DNA from: an uncultured Bacteroidales bacterium
GTDB taxonomy: Bacteria; Bacteroidota; Bacteroidia; Bacteroidales; UBA932
Direction of reading: 5' to 3'
Length of the DNA stretch: 16,453 nucleotides
Assembly (NCBI GenBank): GCA_946062035.1
Contig: CAMGTS010000007.1
Span: 1 to 16,453 of the forward strand
A model generated the notes under the pieces. That model had not been told where the DNA came from and did not search any database. It was given only the letters and a program-made list of their open reading frames with translations. Numbering within the stretch: the stretch's first letter is position 1; each line of letters opens with the position of its first letter. The position numbers and the translations under genes are program-made. Shown here one piece after another: positions 6,609 through 14,510 of the stretch.

Positions 6609-9600
6609 ATGAAAGAGAACAACAAGATTTCAAAAGTACTTATACTCGGTTCAGGCGCATTGAAAATCGGTGAGGCCGGAGAATTCGACTATTCAGGTTC
6701 CCAGGCGCTTAAAGCGATGAAAGAGGAGCATATCGAAACTATTCTCATTAACCCTAACATCGCTACCGTACAGACCTCAGAAGGTATAGCGGATAAGATA
6801 TACTTCCTCCCGGTAACTCCCTATTTTGTCGAGAAAGTCATTAAAAAAGAGAATCCACAGGGCATTCTCCTTTCGTTCGGAGGTCAGACAGCCCTCAACT
6901 GCGGAGTCGAGCTATACAAGAGCGGAGTCCTAAAAAAATACGGCGTTGATGTCCTCGGAACTCCGGTACAGGCGATCATGGATACGGAAGACCGTGAACT
7001 CTTCGTAAAAAAGTTGGATGAAATCGATGTCAAGACCATCAAAAGCCATGCGGTGGAAAACGCCGAAGACGCTCTGAAAGCGGCCAATGAGCTCGGCTAC
7101 CCTGTTATTGTCAGGGCCGCATACGCCTTAGGAGGATTAGGCAGCGGATTCTGCAATAATGATGACGAGCTGAAGAAGCTTGTAGCCAAGGCATTCACGT
7201 TCTCGCCGCAAGTTCTTGTCGAGAAATCCCTGAAAGGTTGGAAAGAGATTGAATATGAAGTTGTCCGCGACCGTTTCGATAACTGCATCACAGTCTGCAA
7301 CATGGAGAATTTCGATCCTCTCGGCATCCATACCGGGGAGAGTATCGTTGTCGCTCCTTCTCAGACACTTACCAACTATGAGTATTATCTCCTCAGAGAG
7401 ATTGCGATAAAGATTGTAAGACACATCGGCATTGTAGGAGAGTGCAACGTACAGTACGCATTCGACCCGCAGAGCGAAGATTACAGAGTTATCGAGGTAA
7501 ATGCCAGACTTTCAAGGTCATCGGCTCTTGCCTCAAAAGCTACGGGATATCCTTTGGCTTTTGTTGCCGCCAAACTTGGTCTGGGCTACGGACTCTTTGA
7601 TCTTAAGAATTCAGTGACAAAGACAACACCTGCATTCTTTGAGCCGGCGTTGGACTACATAGTCTGCAAGATTCCTCGTTGGGACCTGAGCAAATTCCAT
7701 GGCGTAAGCCGACTCATCGGCAGCAGCATGAAATCCGTAGGAGAGGTCATGGCTATAGGAAGAAGTTTCGAAGAGGCTATTCAGAAAGGACTAAGAATGA
7801 TAGGCCGAGGCGCACACGGATTCGTAGCGAACAAGGAGATGCATGTTGACAATATAGAAAAAGAGCTCTCCGAACCTACTGACAGCCGTATATTCGTGAT
7901 AGCCAAGGCAATGGAAGCGGGCTACACTGTAGATCAGATTCATGCCGCTACAAAAATCGACCGTTGGTTCCTCGACAAGCTACAGAACATTTGCAGAATC
8001 TCTAAGGATATTGAGAAGTGCGGTTCATTAGAGGAGATGGGAAAAGACCTTTTGACGACAGCCAAGCAATGCGGCTTCTCCGATTTCCAGATTGGCCGCC
8101 TCATCTTCAAAGACAAGGAAGATCCTGACACCTATACTCCTATTGTACGCGAATACAGAAAGAGCCTGAATGTCCTTCCTGTTGTAAAACAGATAGACAC
8201 ATTGGCGGCTGAATTCCCCGCAAAGACCAACTACCTCTACCTGACATATAACGGGACGGCTCATGATATAGACTACGAAAAAGACAAAAAGTCTATAATT
8301 GTCATAGGTTCAGGAGCATACAGAATCGGAAGTTCGGTAGAATTCGACTGGTGCAGCGTCAACTGTCTTAAGACTATCCAGAACTGCGGATACAGAGGGA
8401 TCATGATAAACTACAATCCTGAGACAGTCTCGACAGACTACGATATGTGCGACCGCCTCTATTTCGATGAACTTACTTTCGAAAGGGTCATGGATATCTA
8501 CGACTTGGAGACACCTCACGGAGTTGTAGTATCAGTTGGAGGACAAATTCCTAACAATCTGGCTATGAGGCTGAATGATGCAAACGTAAACATCCTCGGC
8601 ACATCAGCCAAATCAATAGACAACGCAGAAGACCGCCACAAGTTTTCCGCAATGCTCGACAAGTTAGACATCAATCAGCCGAGATGGAGCGAGCTTACCA
8701 CACTCGACGACATCAACAAATTCGTCGGAAAAGTCGGATTCCCTGTACTTGTAAGACCGTCATACGTACTTTCAGGTGCGGCTATGAACGTATGTTCTAA
8801 TGATGACGAACTCAAAGAGTTCCTGCAGCTTGCGACGGAAGTATCTCAGAAACATCCGGTAGTCGTAAGCGAATTTATTCAGCACGCAAAAGAGATTGAG
8901 TTCGACGCTGTCGCATGCAAAGGTGAAATCATAGCCTATGCGATTTCTGAGCACATAGAATTTGCCGGTGTCCACTCAGGCGATGCGACTATTCAATTCC
9001 CTCCGCAAAAACTTTACGTTGAGACCGTACGCAGAATCAAGAAGATTTCCCGCAAGATCGCCGAGGCTTTGAAAATCAGCGGACCGTTCAACATCCAGTT
9101 CATGGCGAAAGAGAATGATATTCTCGTGATTGAGTGCAACCTCAGAGCTTCAAGAAGTTTTCCGTTTGTTTCCAAAGTACTGAAAGTCAACCTTATAGAA
9201 TTAGCGACCAAGGTGATGATAGGAGAACCTGTCAAACCTTTGGACAAGAGTGCGTTCGACCTGGATTATGTAGGCATCAAGGCTTCCCAGTTCTCATTCT
9301 CTCGTCTTTTGAAAGCGGACCCTGTCCTCGGTGTCGACATGGCATCGACGGGTGAAGTAGGATGTATAGGTGATGATACGGCGGAGGCTATTTTGAAGTC
9401 AATGCTATCGGTAGGATATTCAATACCGAAGAAAGGTATCCTCCTCTCGACGGGAGACGGCAAGCAGAAGGCGGAAATGCTTGATGCGTGCAGCGAACTT
9501 GCGAAGAAAGGATATAAGCTGTATGCGACGGGTGGTACATTCAGATACCTGAAAGACAATAATATAGAGACGACTGAAGTCTATTGGCCTGATGAGGCCG

Positions 9601-9836
9601 GAAAATCTCCGCAAGCCATCGACCTTATTAAGAACAAGGAGATAGATATGGTCGTCAACATTCCTAAGAACCTCTCTAAGAGCGAGTTGGACAATGGGTA
9701 CAAAGTCAGGAGAGCTTCCGTTGACTTCAATATCCAGTTGCTGACCAACACCCGCCTTGCAAGCGCATTCATAAATGCGTTCTGCTCACTCGATCAGGAC
9801 GACATACAGATAAAGAGTTGGGATCAGTATAAATAA
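6609..9836 (+). CDS. carB: Carbamoyl phosphate synthase large subunit
   Basis: CarB makes carbamoyl phosphate from bicarbonate, two ATP and the ammonia delivered by CarA. The 1075-residue protein has the full duplicated layout. The first half (about 1-400) begins with ILGSGALKIGEAGEFDYSG and includes LSFGGQTALNCG (88-99), an ATP-grasp domain with RAAYALGGLGSG (169-180) and the IEVNARLSRSSALASKATG block (295-313). An oligomerisation domain follows. The second half starts near 562 with VIGSGAYRIGSSVEFDWC and has VSVGGQIPNNLA and VRPSYVLSGAAM. From about 940 comes an MGS-like regulatory domain (KKGILLSTGDG, LYATGGTFRYL), the site of UMP/ornithine control in E. coli. It is therefore the long bacterial form with the allosteric domain present. 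It is transcribed with carA, and 25 bp separate it from the antiporter gene downstream. Confidence 0.97.
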   Translation: MKENNKISKVLILGSGALKIGEAGEFDYSGSQALKAMKEEHIETILINPNIATVQTSEGIADKIYFLPVTPYFVEKVIKKENPQGILLSFGGQTALNCGVELYKSGVLKKYGVDVLGTPVQAIMDTEDRELFVKKLDEIDVKTIKSHAVENAEDALKAANELGYPVIVRAAYALGGLGSGFCNNDDELKKLVAKAFTFSPQVLVEKSLKGWKEIEYEVVRDRFDNCITVCNMENFDPLGIHTGESIVVAPSQTLTNYEYYLLREIAIKIVRHIGIVGECNVQYAFDPQSEDYRVIEVNARLSRSSALASKATGYPLAFVAAKLGLGYGLFDLKNSVTKTTPAFFEPALDYIVCKIPRWDLSKFHGVSRLIGSSMKSVGEVMAIGRSFEEAIQKGLRMIGRGAHGFVANKEMHVDNIEKELSEPTDSRIFVIAKAMEAGYTVDQIHAATKIDRWFLDKLQNICRISKDIEKCGSLEEMGKDLLTTAKQCGFSDFQIGRLIFKDKEDPDTYTPIVREYRKSLNVLPVVKQIDTLAAEFPAKTNYLYLTYNGTAHDIDYEKDKKSIIVIGSGAYRIGSSVEFDWCSVNCLKTIQNCGYRGIMINYNPETVSTDYDMCDRLYFDELTFERVMDIYDLETPHGVVVSVGGQIPNNLAMRLNDANVNILGTSAKSIDNAEDRHKFSAMLDKLDINQPRWSELTTLDDINKFVGKVGFPVLVRPSYVLSGAAMNVCSNDDELKEFLQLATEVSQKHPVVVSEFIQHAKEIEFDAVACKGEIIAYAISEHIEFAGVHSGDATIQFPPQKLYVETVRRIKKISRKIAEALKISGPFNIQFMAKENDILVIECNLRASRSFPFVSKVLKVNLIELATKVMIGEPVKPLDKSAFDLDYVGIKASQFSFSRLLKADPVLGVDMASTGEVGCIGDDTAEAILKSMLSVGYSIPKKGILLSTGDGKQKAEMLDACSELAKKGYKLYATGGTFRYLKDNNIETTEVYWPDEAGKSPQAIDLIKNKEIDMVVNIPKNLSKSELDNGYKVRRASVDFNIQLLTNTRLASAFINAFCSLDQDDIQIKSWDQYK

Positions 9837-9861
9837 TTGGCACACAAAGTTTTAGTACACT

Positions 9862-10851
9862 ATGCTGATTAATTTTCTGAGGCTGGCCGTCGGACTTATG
9901 ACAGTAATTGCCGGAGCGGAGTTCCTCGTAAAAGGAGCTACCGCTTTGGCGAAAAGATTCAGGCTCTCGGATATGGTTATAGGTATGACCATTGTCGCCA
10001 TAGGTACGTCTACACCCGAACTTGTTGTGAGTTTTATAGGTGCGGCGAGTGGAAATGCGGATATTGCGGTCGGTAATGTCATAGGTTCGAACATTTGCAA
10101 TATCTTGCTGATACTCGGCATTACAGCACTGATATACCCGTTGCCGCTTACGAAAAGCAATATCAGGATTGACATCCCTTTCGTAATAATCTCCACGCTA
10201 CTGCTCTGTATATTAGCTTGCGATACCCTCATCGGTACAGGAAACCTTAATTCAATAGGCAGAACCGACGGTGCGATACTTCTGTTCTTCTTCGCCGCAT
10301 TCATGACCTATTCATTCAAGACAGCTAAAAAGGGAGAAATTCAACAAAACGTTTCGCCTCAGGAAAGATCTGAAGAACAGGCTAATAGCGACAAAAGACA
10401 GAACGTTTTCGTATCGATTCTACTGATTGTACTGGGACTTGTCTCACTTGTTTTCGGAGGAGATTTCATGGTAAATCAGGCGATAATCATTGCTAAGGCA
10501 TTTGGGGTCAGTGATATAGTAATAGCAGCGACTGTCGTGGCTATAGGCACAAGCCTTCCGGAACTTGCGACCTCTGTCGTAGCGGCCTGCAAGAAAAACG
10601 TAGGTCTCGCTCTTGGCAACGTAGTAGGTTCTAATGTCATCAATATTCTTCTTATACTCGGCGGTAGTGCGATTATCACACCTCTCGGTCTTGCAAATGT
10701 GAGCTATATTAACCTGTTGATATTGTGCCTCTCAGCCCTGTTTATGATGGCATGTGCGTTTCTCTTCAAGAAGAGGATGATAGACAGAGCAGAAGCGGTA
10801 ATATTTCTGGTCACCTACGCCGCATACATATACTTTTTAATTAGGGCTTAA
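9862..10851 (+). CDS. CaCA-family Na+/Ca2+ (K+-dependent type) antiporter
   Basis: This 329-residue inner-membrane protein belongs to the Ca2+:cation antiporter family, similar to E. coli YrbG and the archaeal NCX_Mj. Two alpha repeats are clear. Repeat 1 has AIGTSTPELVVSF (46-58, Glu53) and GNVIGSNICNILLILG (71-86). Repeat 2 has AIGTSLPELATS (227-238, Glu234) and GNVVGSNVINILLILG (252-267). The paired Glu and Asn/Ser residues form the ion sites in the family. About ten membrane segments are split into two halves by a polar cytosolic loop at 152-182 (KKGEIQ...SDKRQN). The gene could be read through from carB across a 25-bp gap, although no functional link to pyrimidine synthesis is evident. 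The true ions are not fixed by sequence. Confidence 0.92.
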   Translation: MLINFLRLAVGLMTVIAGAEFLVKGATALAKRFRLSDMVIGMTIVAIGTSTPELVVSFIGAASGNADIAVGNVIGSNICNILLILGITALIYPLPLTKSNIRIDIPFVIISTLLLCILACDTLIGTGNLNSIGRTDGAILLFFFAAFMTYSFKTAKKGEIQQNVSPQERSEEQANSDKRQNVFVSILLIVLGLVSLVFGGDFMVNQAIIIAKAFGVSDIVIAATVVAIGTSLPELATSVVAACKKNVGLALGNVVGSNVINILLILGGSAIITPLGLANVSYINLLILCLSALFMMACAFLFKKRMIDRAEAVIFLVTYAAYIYFLIRA

Positions 10852-10855
10852 CATT

Positions 10856-10887
10856 TTTGCCGTTTTGCGATATATAAGGTACATTTG
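10856..10887 (+). promoter_or_regulatory. Bacteroidota-type promoter of the marR-hdr operon
   Basis: TTTG (10856-10859), a 20-nt spacer and TACATTTG (10880-10887) match the TTTG/TAnnTTTG consensus with both boxes perfect and the spacer one nt longer than the usual 19. Transcription would start near 10894, about 30 nt before the MarR ATG at 10924. No other good promoter was seen up to the end of the Hdr genes, so this one probably drives them all. Confidence 0.7.
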
Positions 10888-10900
10888 AACCATGATATAT

Positions 10901-10916
10901 AGTAAAATAGTTTACT
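10901..10916. promoter_or_regulatory. Palindrome AGTAAA-N4-TTTACT, candidate MarR operator
   Basis: Perfect 6-bp inverted arms flank ATAG. The site lies between the predicted transcription start and the ATG of the MarR gene, where binding would block transcription. MarR dimers usually bind 16-20 bp palindromes near their own promoter. The role as operator is inferred from position and symmetry. Confidence 0.45.
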
Positions 10917-10923
10917 GTTAAAT

Positions 10924-11400
10924 ATGATACTTAATAAGCAAGTCGGAGTGTTTTTGAATCTTGTTCACAACAAGTTCAAGCAGTATGTCACTGAAATCTT
11001 TGAAGAACAAGGGTTTAATATCACTCCCGAGCAATTTATAGTGATGGATACCCTTTGGGATGAAGGGACTCTTACCCAACAGCAGATAGCGAATATCGTA
11101 ATGAAAGACAAGAACTCCATCGTCAAACTCGTTGACGGTCTGGAAAGACGTGACTTGGTCCGTAGGGTAAGCAATCCAAATGACAGGAGGCAGAATCTTA
11201 TAGAGGTTACCGAATATGCGAAAAAAATCCGTGACAGGATTACTCAGCTTGCCATGGATGCGGTAGACCGCATTATCAACGGCATCCCAAAAGAGCAGAT
11301 GAAGACATTCATCATCGTACTCTCCAAGATGGCGGACAATATGAATAATGACGTTAATCTGTTGGAGCTTGCGAATAAGTTTCCGACAAAAGAGAGATAA
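10924..11400 (+). CDS. MarR-family transcriptional regulator
   Basis: This 158-residue protein has the MarR winged helix-turn-helix fold. It starts with a dimerisation helix (1-30), then FNITPEQFIVMDTLW, the HTH region TLTQQQIANIVMKDKNSIVKLVDGLE (about 49-74), and a wing with the family's NPNDRRQNLIEVTE (about 84-97), where the Asp-Arg-Arg is typical. A C-terminal helix (about 100-145) completes the dimer interface. MarR proteins usually act as repressors released by small ligands or by oxidation. This one has no cysteine, so a thiol-switch mechanism in the style of OhrR is excluded. Its stop is 10 bp before the HdrC1 start, which indicates a shared transcript. It most likely controls itself and the Hdr-like genes through the palindrome in its leader. 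Confidence 0.92.
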   Translation: MILNKQVGVFLNLVHNKFKQYVTEIFEEQGFNITPEQFIVMDTLWDEGTLTQQQIANIVMKDKNSIVKLVDGLERRDLVRRVSNPNDRRQNLIEVTEYAKKIRDRITQLAMDAVDRIINGIPKEQMKTFIIVLSKMADNMNNDVNLLELANKFPTKER

Positions 11401-11410
11401 GACTGAAAGG

Positions 11411-12106
11411 ATGGAAAAGTTATATGACAGACTGATGAAGGACTACAGGCTACGCGAAGGGCTTAACGCCTGCATCAATTGCGGAACCTGCACAGCTATA
11501 TGTCCTGCCGCAGAATTCTACAGATACGATCCGAGAAGAATCGTTGACATTGTGCAAAGCAAGGATGAGGCTGAAATAGAGAAACTTCTCAAAAGCGATG
11601 TAATCTGGTACTGTGGAGAATGCATGAGCTGTGTTACCCGCTGTCCGAGAAAAAACGCTCCCGGGCTTGTAATAATGGCGCTTAGGTCTCTCTCGATTGA
11701 TACGGGATTTTTTATGGAATCCGAGAAGGGACGGCAGATGTATGTCCTTTGCAAAGATCTGTGCGGCAATGTATTGAATTATGGCTATTGCATATATCCC
11801 CGTGAGTTTCACTACAAAGGACACGAAGAGGCCGGTACAGTATGGGAGTGGCAGGAAAAGCATTTGGAAGATGTATATGAAAGATTAGGAGCCAACTTCG
11901 ATGGAGAAGGTCCGGGCGCATTGAGAAAGATTCCAGACTCCGACCTTGCGGAGCTGAAAAGGATTTTTGACATCACCGGCGGTACGGAAAGGATGGAAAA
12001 GGTGAAGGAAGCCGCAATGAAAAAGGCGGAAGAGTTGGGACTGAGCGAGGAAGAATATTTCAACAAAGTTTATACTGAGTGCAAAGGAGCACATTTCAAT
12101 CACTAA
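11411..12106 (+). CDS. HdrC-like iron-sulfur subunit (HdrC1), two 4Fe-4S clusters
   Basis: The product has 231 residues. The N-terminal third is HdrC-like with two cubane motifs: Cys21-xx-Cys24-xx-Cys27-xxx-Cys31 (CINCGTCTAIC) and Cys68-xx-Cys71-xx-Cys74-xxx-Cys78 (CGECMSCVTRC). These would pass electrons between HdrA and HdrB. Residues about 90-231 are a longer tail without cysteine clusters, rich in aromatic and charged residues (EEAGTVWEWQEKHLEDVYERLG). HdrC1 of sHdr complexes is also larger than methanogen HdrC, which suits that comparison. I chose ATG 11411, preceded by GAAAGG, because the Hdr-like fold starts there. An in-frame start at 11348 would lie inside the MarR gene and add 21 unrelated residues. 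The next gene starts 3 nt after the stop. Confidence 0.88.
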   Translation: MEKLYDRLMKDYRLREGLNACINCGTCTAICPAAEFYRYDPRRIVDIVQSKDEAEIEKLLKSDVIWYCGECMSCVTRCPRKNAPGLVIMALRSLSIDTGFFMESEKGRQMYVLCKDLCGNVLNYGYCIYPREFHYKGHEEAGTVWEWQEKHLEDVYERLGANFDGEGPGALRKIPDSDLAELKRIFDITGGTERMEKVKEAAMKKAEELGLSEEEYFNKVYTECKGAHFNH

Positions 12107-12109
12107 GAG

Positions 12110-13174
12110 ATGATTTACGAAGGGAAACAGAAAATATGGAGCGACTATCAGAAGGAGATTCCTGACGACCACTACTTCTATGTCAGAAGCTGTATCAGGC
12201 AGTCATTTTTTCCTGCCTCAGAAGCCGCGTTCCTGCATATAACAAGAAACATTCTTAATAAGGATATATTTGAGACAGAGCATCATACGACTTGCGGAGG
12301 TATTGCCTACCACTCCGATGCGATACCGCAGGAGACGGCGATGACCATTATCGCAAGACAGTTCGCCCTGATGAAAAAATACGGGTATGAAAACTACGTA
12401 TGTTCATGCATCACATCTTTCGGACTCTACTGCGAGACGATGGAGACTTGGAGAGAGTTTCCTGATCTTAAAGAGAAGATTGCGGAAAACCTATGGAAAA
12501 GCTGCAAATTAGAGTTCGCAGTCCCGAAGTTCCTCGTCCATGCGAGCGATATGATTTACAAATACAGGAATCAGATTGCAGCACATGCGAAGTTCAAACT
12601 TGTCGACCATAAGACCGGCAAACCGCTTAAGGTTGTCGAGCATATCGGGTGTCACTATTCGAAGATGTTCCCGTCCAAAGGGGTAGGAGGAGCCGAATAT
12701 CCATACGTTCTGGCAGGTATGATAGAAGCGTGGGGCGGTGAGGTCGTGGACTATCCTGAAAGGAGACACTGTTGTGGTTTCGGTTTCAGGCAGTATTTTG
12801 TCAAAAGCAACAGAGGCTACTCATTGTCAAATACTTACAAGAAATTCGAGAGTATGGAGCCTTACGAACCGGATCTGATAATAACCAACTGCCCAGGATG
12901 CCCTTACTTTATGGACAGATGGCAGTATGTCATAGCCGAGAGCGAAGGCAAGACTTACGGAAAGAACGGGCATGGAATCCCTGTCATGACATACGAAGAG
13001 GTAGCGGGACTTGTACTCGGATTCGACCCATGGGATCTTGGGCTTCAGACCCACCAGATAGGCCCTGAGCCGCTGTTGGATAAAATGGGGATACCATATA
13101 ATCCTGAAGAGAAATATAAAGGGAAGAACGGAAAAGATTTAGGTCAACCAAGACAACTTGATTGTATACGATGA
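12110..13174 (+). CDS. HdrB-like CCG-domain subunit (HdrB1) with degenerate first CCG motif
   Basis: HdrB proteins bind unusual noncubane [4Fe-4S] clusters through repeated CCG domains and, in methanogens, reduce the CoM-S-S-CoB disulfide. This 354-residue protein has one complete motif in its second half: Cys181, then Cys221-Cys222-Gly, then Cys261-xx-Cys264. The first half keeps only parts: Cys28, TCGG at 61-64 (one Cys, Cys62, where two are expected), then Cys98 and Cys100 as CSC in place of CxxC, and Cys108. The first cluster is thus probably altered or of a different type. The C-terminal 45 residues are polar (KYKGKNGKDLG). The stop TGA overlaps the ATG of the HdrA gene (ATGA), which indicates translational coupling. 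The family is secure. The substrate is unknown, since no coenzyme M/B pathway is expected in this lineage. Confidence 0.88.
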   Translation: MIYEGKQKIWSDYQKEIPDDHYFYVRSCIRQSFFPASEAAFLHITRNILNKDIFETEHHTTCGGIAYHSDAIPQETAMTIIARQFALMKKYGYENYVCSCITSFGLYCETMETWREFPDLKEKIAENLWKSCKLEFAVPKFLVHASDMIYKYRNQIAAHAKFKLVDHKTGKPLKVVEHIGCHYSKMFPSKGVGGAEYPYVLAGMIEAWGGEVVDYPERRHCCGFGFRQYFVKSNRGYSLSNTYKKFESMEPYEPDLIITNCPGCPYFMDRWQYVIAESEGKTYGKNGHGIPVMTYEEVAGLVLGFDPWDLGLQTHQIGPEPLLDKMGIPYNPEEKYKGKNGKDLGQPRQLDCIR

Positions 13175-14184
13175 AAAAGAACGTACTGATAATCGGAGGC
13201 GGACCTGCCGGAATGGAGGCCGCACATCAGATAAACAAGCTCGGACACAATGTAATTCTTATCGAGAAAGAGCATGATTTAGGCGGACATCTCGCTAAAT
13301 GGGACAGACTCTTCCCTACCGGGCGCAACGCCCGTGAAGTTCTCGACACATTGAAAGAGAACATGAAAGGGATAAATTGTTTTACGGACACAGAGGTAAA
13401 ATCGATAAACATCCTCAAGGAGTCGTACAATGTCATCCTTTCAAACGGCATTACGATTCTTGCGGACGCTGTGCTGATTTCAAGCGGTTTCGACCTGTTC
13501 GACGCCCACAAGAAAGAGGAATATGGCTATGGAATTTACGACCATGTGATAACCAACGCTGACCTCGAAAAATACTATAAGACGCACAATGACGAGCGAA
13601 TCAAGAACCCTAAACGTATCGGTTTTGTGCATTGCGTAGGTTCGAGAGACGAGAAGGTCGGCAACATCGCATGTTCAAAAGTATGTTGTGCGACCGCAGT
13701 CAAACAGGCTTGCGAAATCAAGGAAGAGTTTAAAGATGCGGAAGTGATATGCTTCTATATGGATTTGAGAATGTTCGGAAGAGGATATGAAGACCTCTAT
13801 CTGAAAGCTCAGAAAGAATACGGAATCAGATTCATAAGAGGCAGGGTGTCAGAGGTTTCTGAAAATATAGACAAAAGCCTGCAGATAAAGGCGGAAGACA
13901 CCTTGTCAAGCAAGCCGATGAAAGTCTCTCTTGACCTGCTTGTACTTATGGCAGGAATGAGACCGTCCAAGAGTGGCAATGACATTGGCAAGATGCTGGA
14001 ACTCAGTACTATGGAAGACGGTTTCTTCAACACCAAAGACGATTTCAACAATCTTCAACAGAGTAAACGCCCGGGTGTTTTCTACGCCGGTGTCGCTACA
14101 GGTCCTAAAACTCTGCCGGAAACATTGAACGAGGCAAGGAGCGCCGCATTGGAGATTCATAATTATTTAGCTGAAACATTATGA
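13171..14184 (+). CDS. Short HdrA-like FAD/iron-sulfur subunit
   Basis: The product has 337 residues. It has a thioredoxin-reductase-like FAD fold with the dinucleotide motif IGGGPAGMEAA at 8-18 and an acidic strand end (IEKEHDLGG, 31-39). The HdrA-specific cluster segment is HCVGSRDEKVGNIACSKVCC, with Cys155, Cys168, Cys172, Cys173 and then Cys181. The HdrA hallmark DLRMFGRGYEDLY lies at 198-210, and the C-terminal FAD motif GVFYAGVATGPKTLPET at 302-318. It lacks the N-terminal domain and C-terminal ferredoxin inserts of methanogen HdrA, so it resembles QmoA or the HdrA of sHdr complexes. In the complex it should link the two HdrC proteins. ATG 13171 overlaps the previous stop as ATGA and gives the normal N-terminus, so I prefer it to the TTG at 13162. 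Its own stop overlaps the next start the same way. Confidence 0.9.
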   Translation: MKKNVLIIGGGPAGMEAAHQINKLGHNVILIEKEHDLGGHLAKWDRLFPTGRNAREVLDTLKENMKGINCFTDTEVKSINILKESYNVILSNGITILADAVLISSGFDLFDAHKKEEYGYGIYDHVITNADLEKYYKTHNDERIKNPKRIGFVHCVGSRDEKVGNIACSKVCCATAVKQACEIKEEFKDAEVICFYMDLRMFGRGYEDLYLKAQKEYGIRFIRGRVSEVSENIDKSLQIKAEDTLSSKPMKVSLDLLVLMAGMRPSKSGNDIGKMLELSTMEDGFFNTKDDFNNLQQSKRPGVFYAGVATGPKTLPETLNEARSAALEIHNYLAETL

Positions 14185-14510
14185 TTGACTTCGGTTTCAA
14201 ATTGAGTCCGAGTTCAAGAATAGATCTTGACAAAGTCGACCGTACGCTTCTAAAGCGCATTGCGGATATGGAGCCGGATTTTAAGAAATGTATGGCATGT
14301 GGAAGTTGCAGCGCTACGTGCAGTGCAGGGGCGTACAAGGCGACAAGCATGAGACGTGCGATTTTGGCACTTCAAAACGGTTTGACAAACAAGGCTTTAG
14401 AGGAGTTAGAGAGTTGCATGTTGTGCGGTAAGTGTACTCTTGTCTGCCCTCGGGGCATCAACACAAGACATCTTATTCTGTCCATCCAAAAAATCTGTGG
14501 AGAAAAATGA
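14181..14510 (+). CDS. Small HdrC-like iron-sulfur subunit (HdrC2), two 4Fe-4S clusters
   Basis: This 109-residue protein is little more than two cubane motifs: Cys37-xx-Cys40-xx-Cys43-xxx-Cys47 (CMACGSCSATC) and Cys79-xx-Cys82-xx-Cys85-xxx-Cys89 (CMLCGKCTLVC), each followed by a helix. It lacks the Pro that usually follows the first motif's last Cys (CSAG). Size and spacing match HdrC of methanogens. It should carry electrons between the HdrA flavin and the CCG domains of the membrane protein encoded next. Both ends are ATGA overlaps with neighbouring genes, the tightest form of coupling, which suggests equal amounts in one complex. Confidence 0.88.
   Translation: MIDFGFKLSPSSRIDLDKVDRTLLKRIADMEPDFKKCMACGSCSATCSAGAYKATSMRRAILALQNGLTNKALEELESCMLCGKCTLVCPRGINTRHLILSIQKICGEK

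Noticed and set aside
9837..9861. Regulatory element between carB and the antiporter gene
   Set aside because: The 25 bases show no promoter boxes, repeat or hairpin. Simple read-through is the better explanation.
11348..11410. Upstream start for HdrC1 inside the MarR gene
   Set aside because: The 21 extra residues are MarR sequence read in another frame. ATG 11411 gives a normal Hdr-like N-terminus and a 10-bp gap.
14432..14506. Upstream start for the membrane/CCG protein
   Set aside because: These residues are the end of HdrC2 read out of frame. ATG 14507 gives the same ATGA overlap seen at the other junctions.
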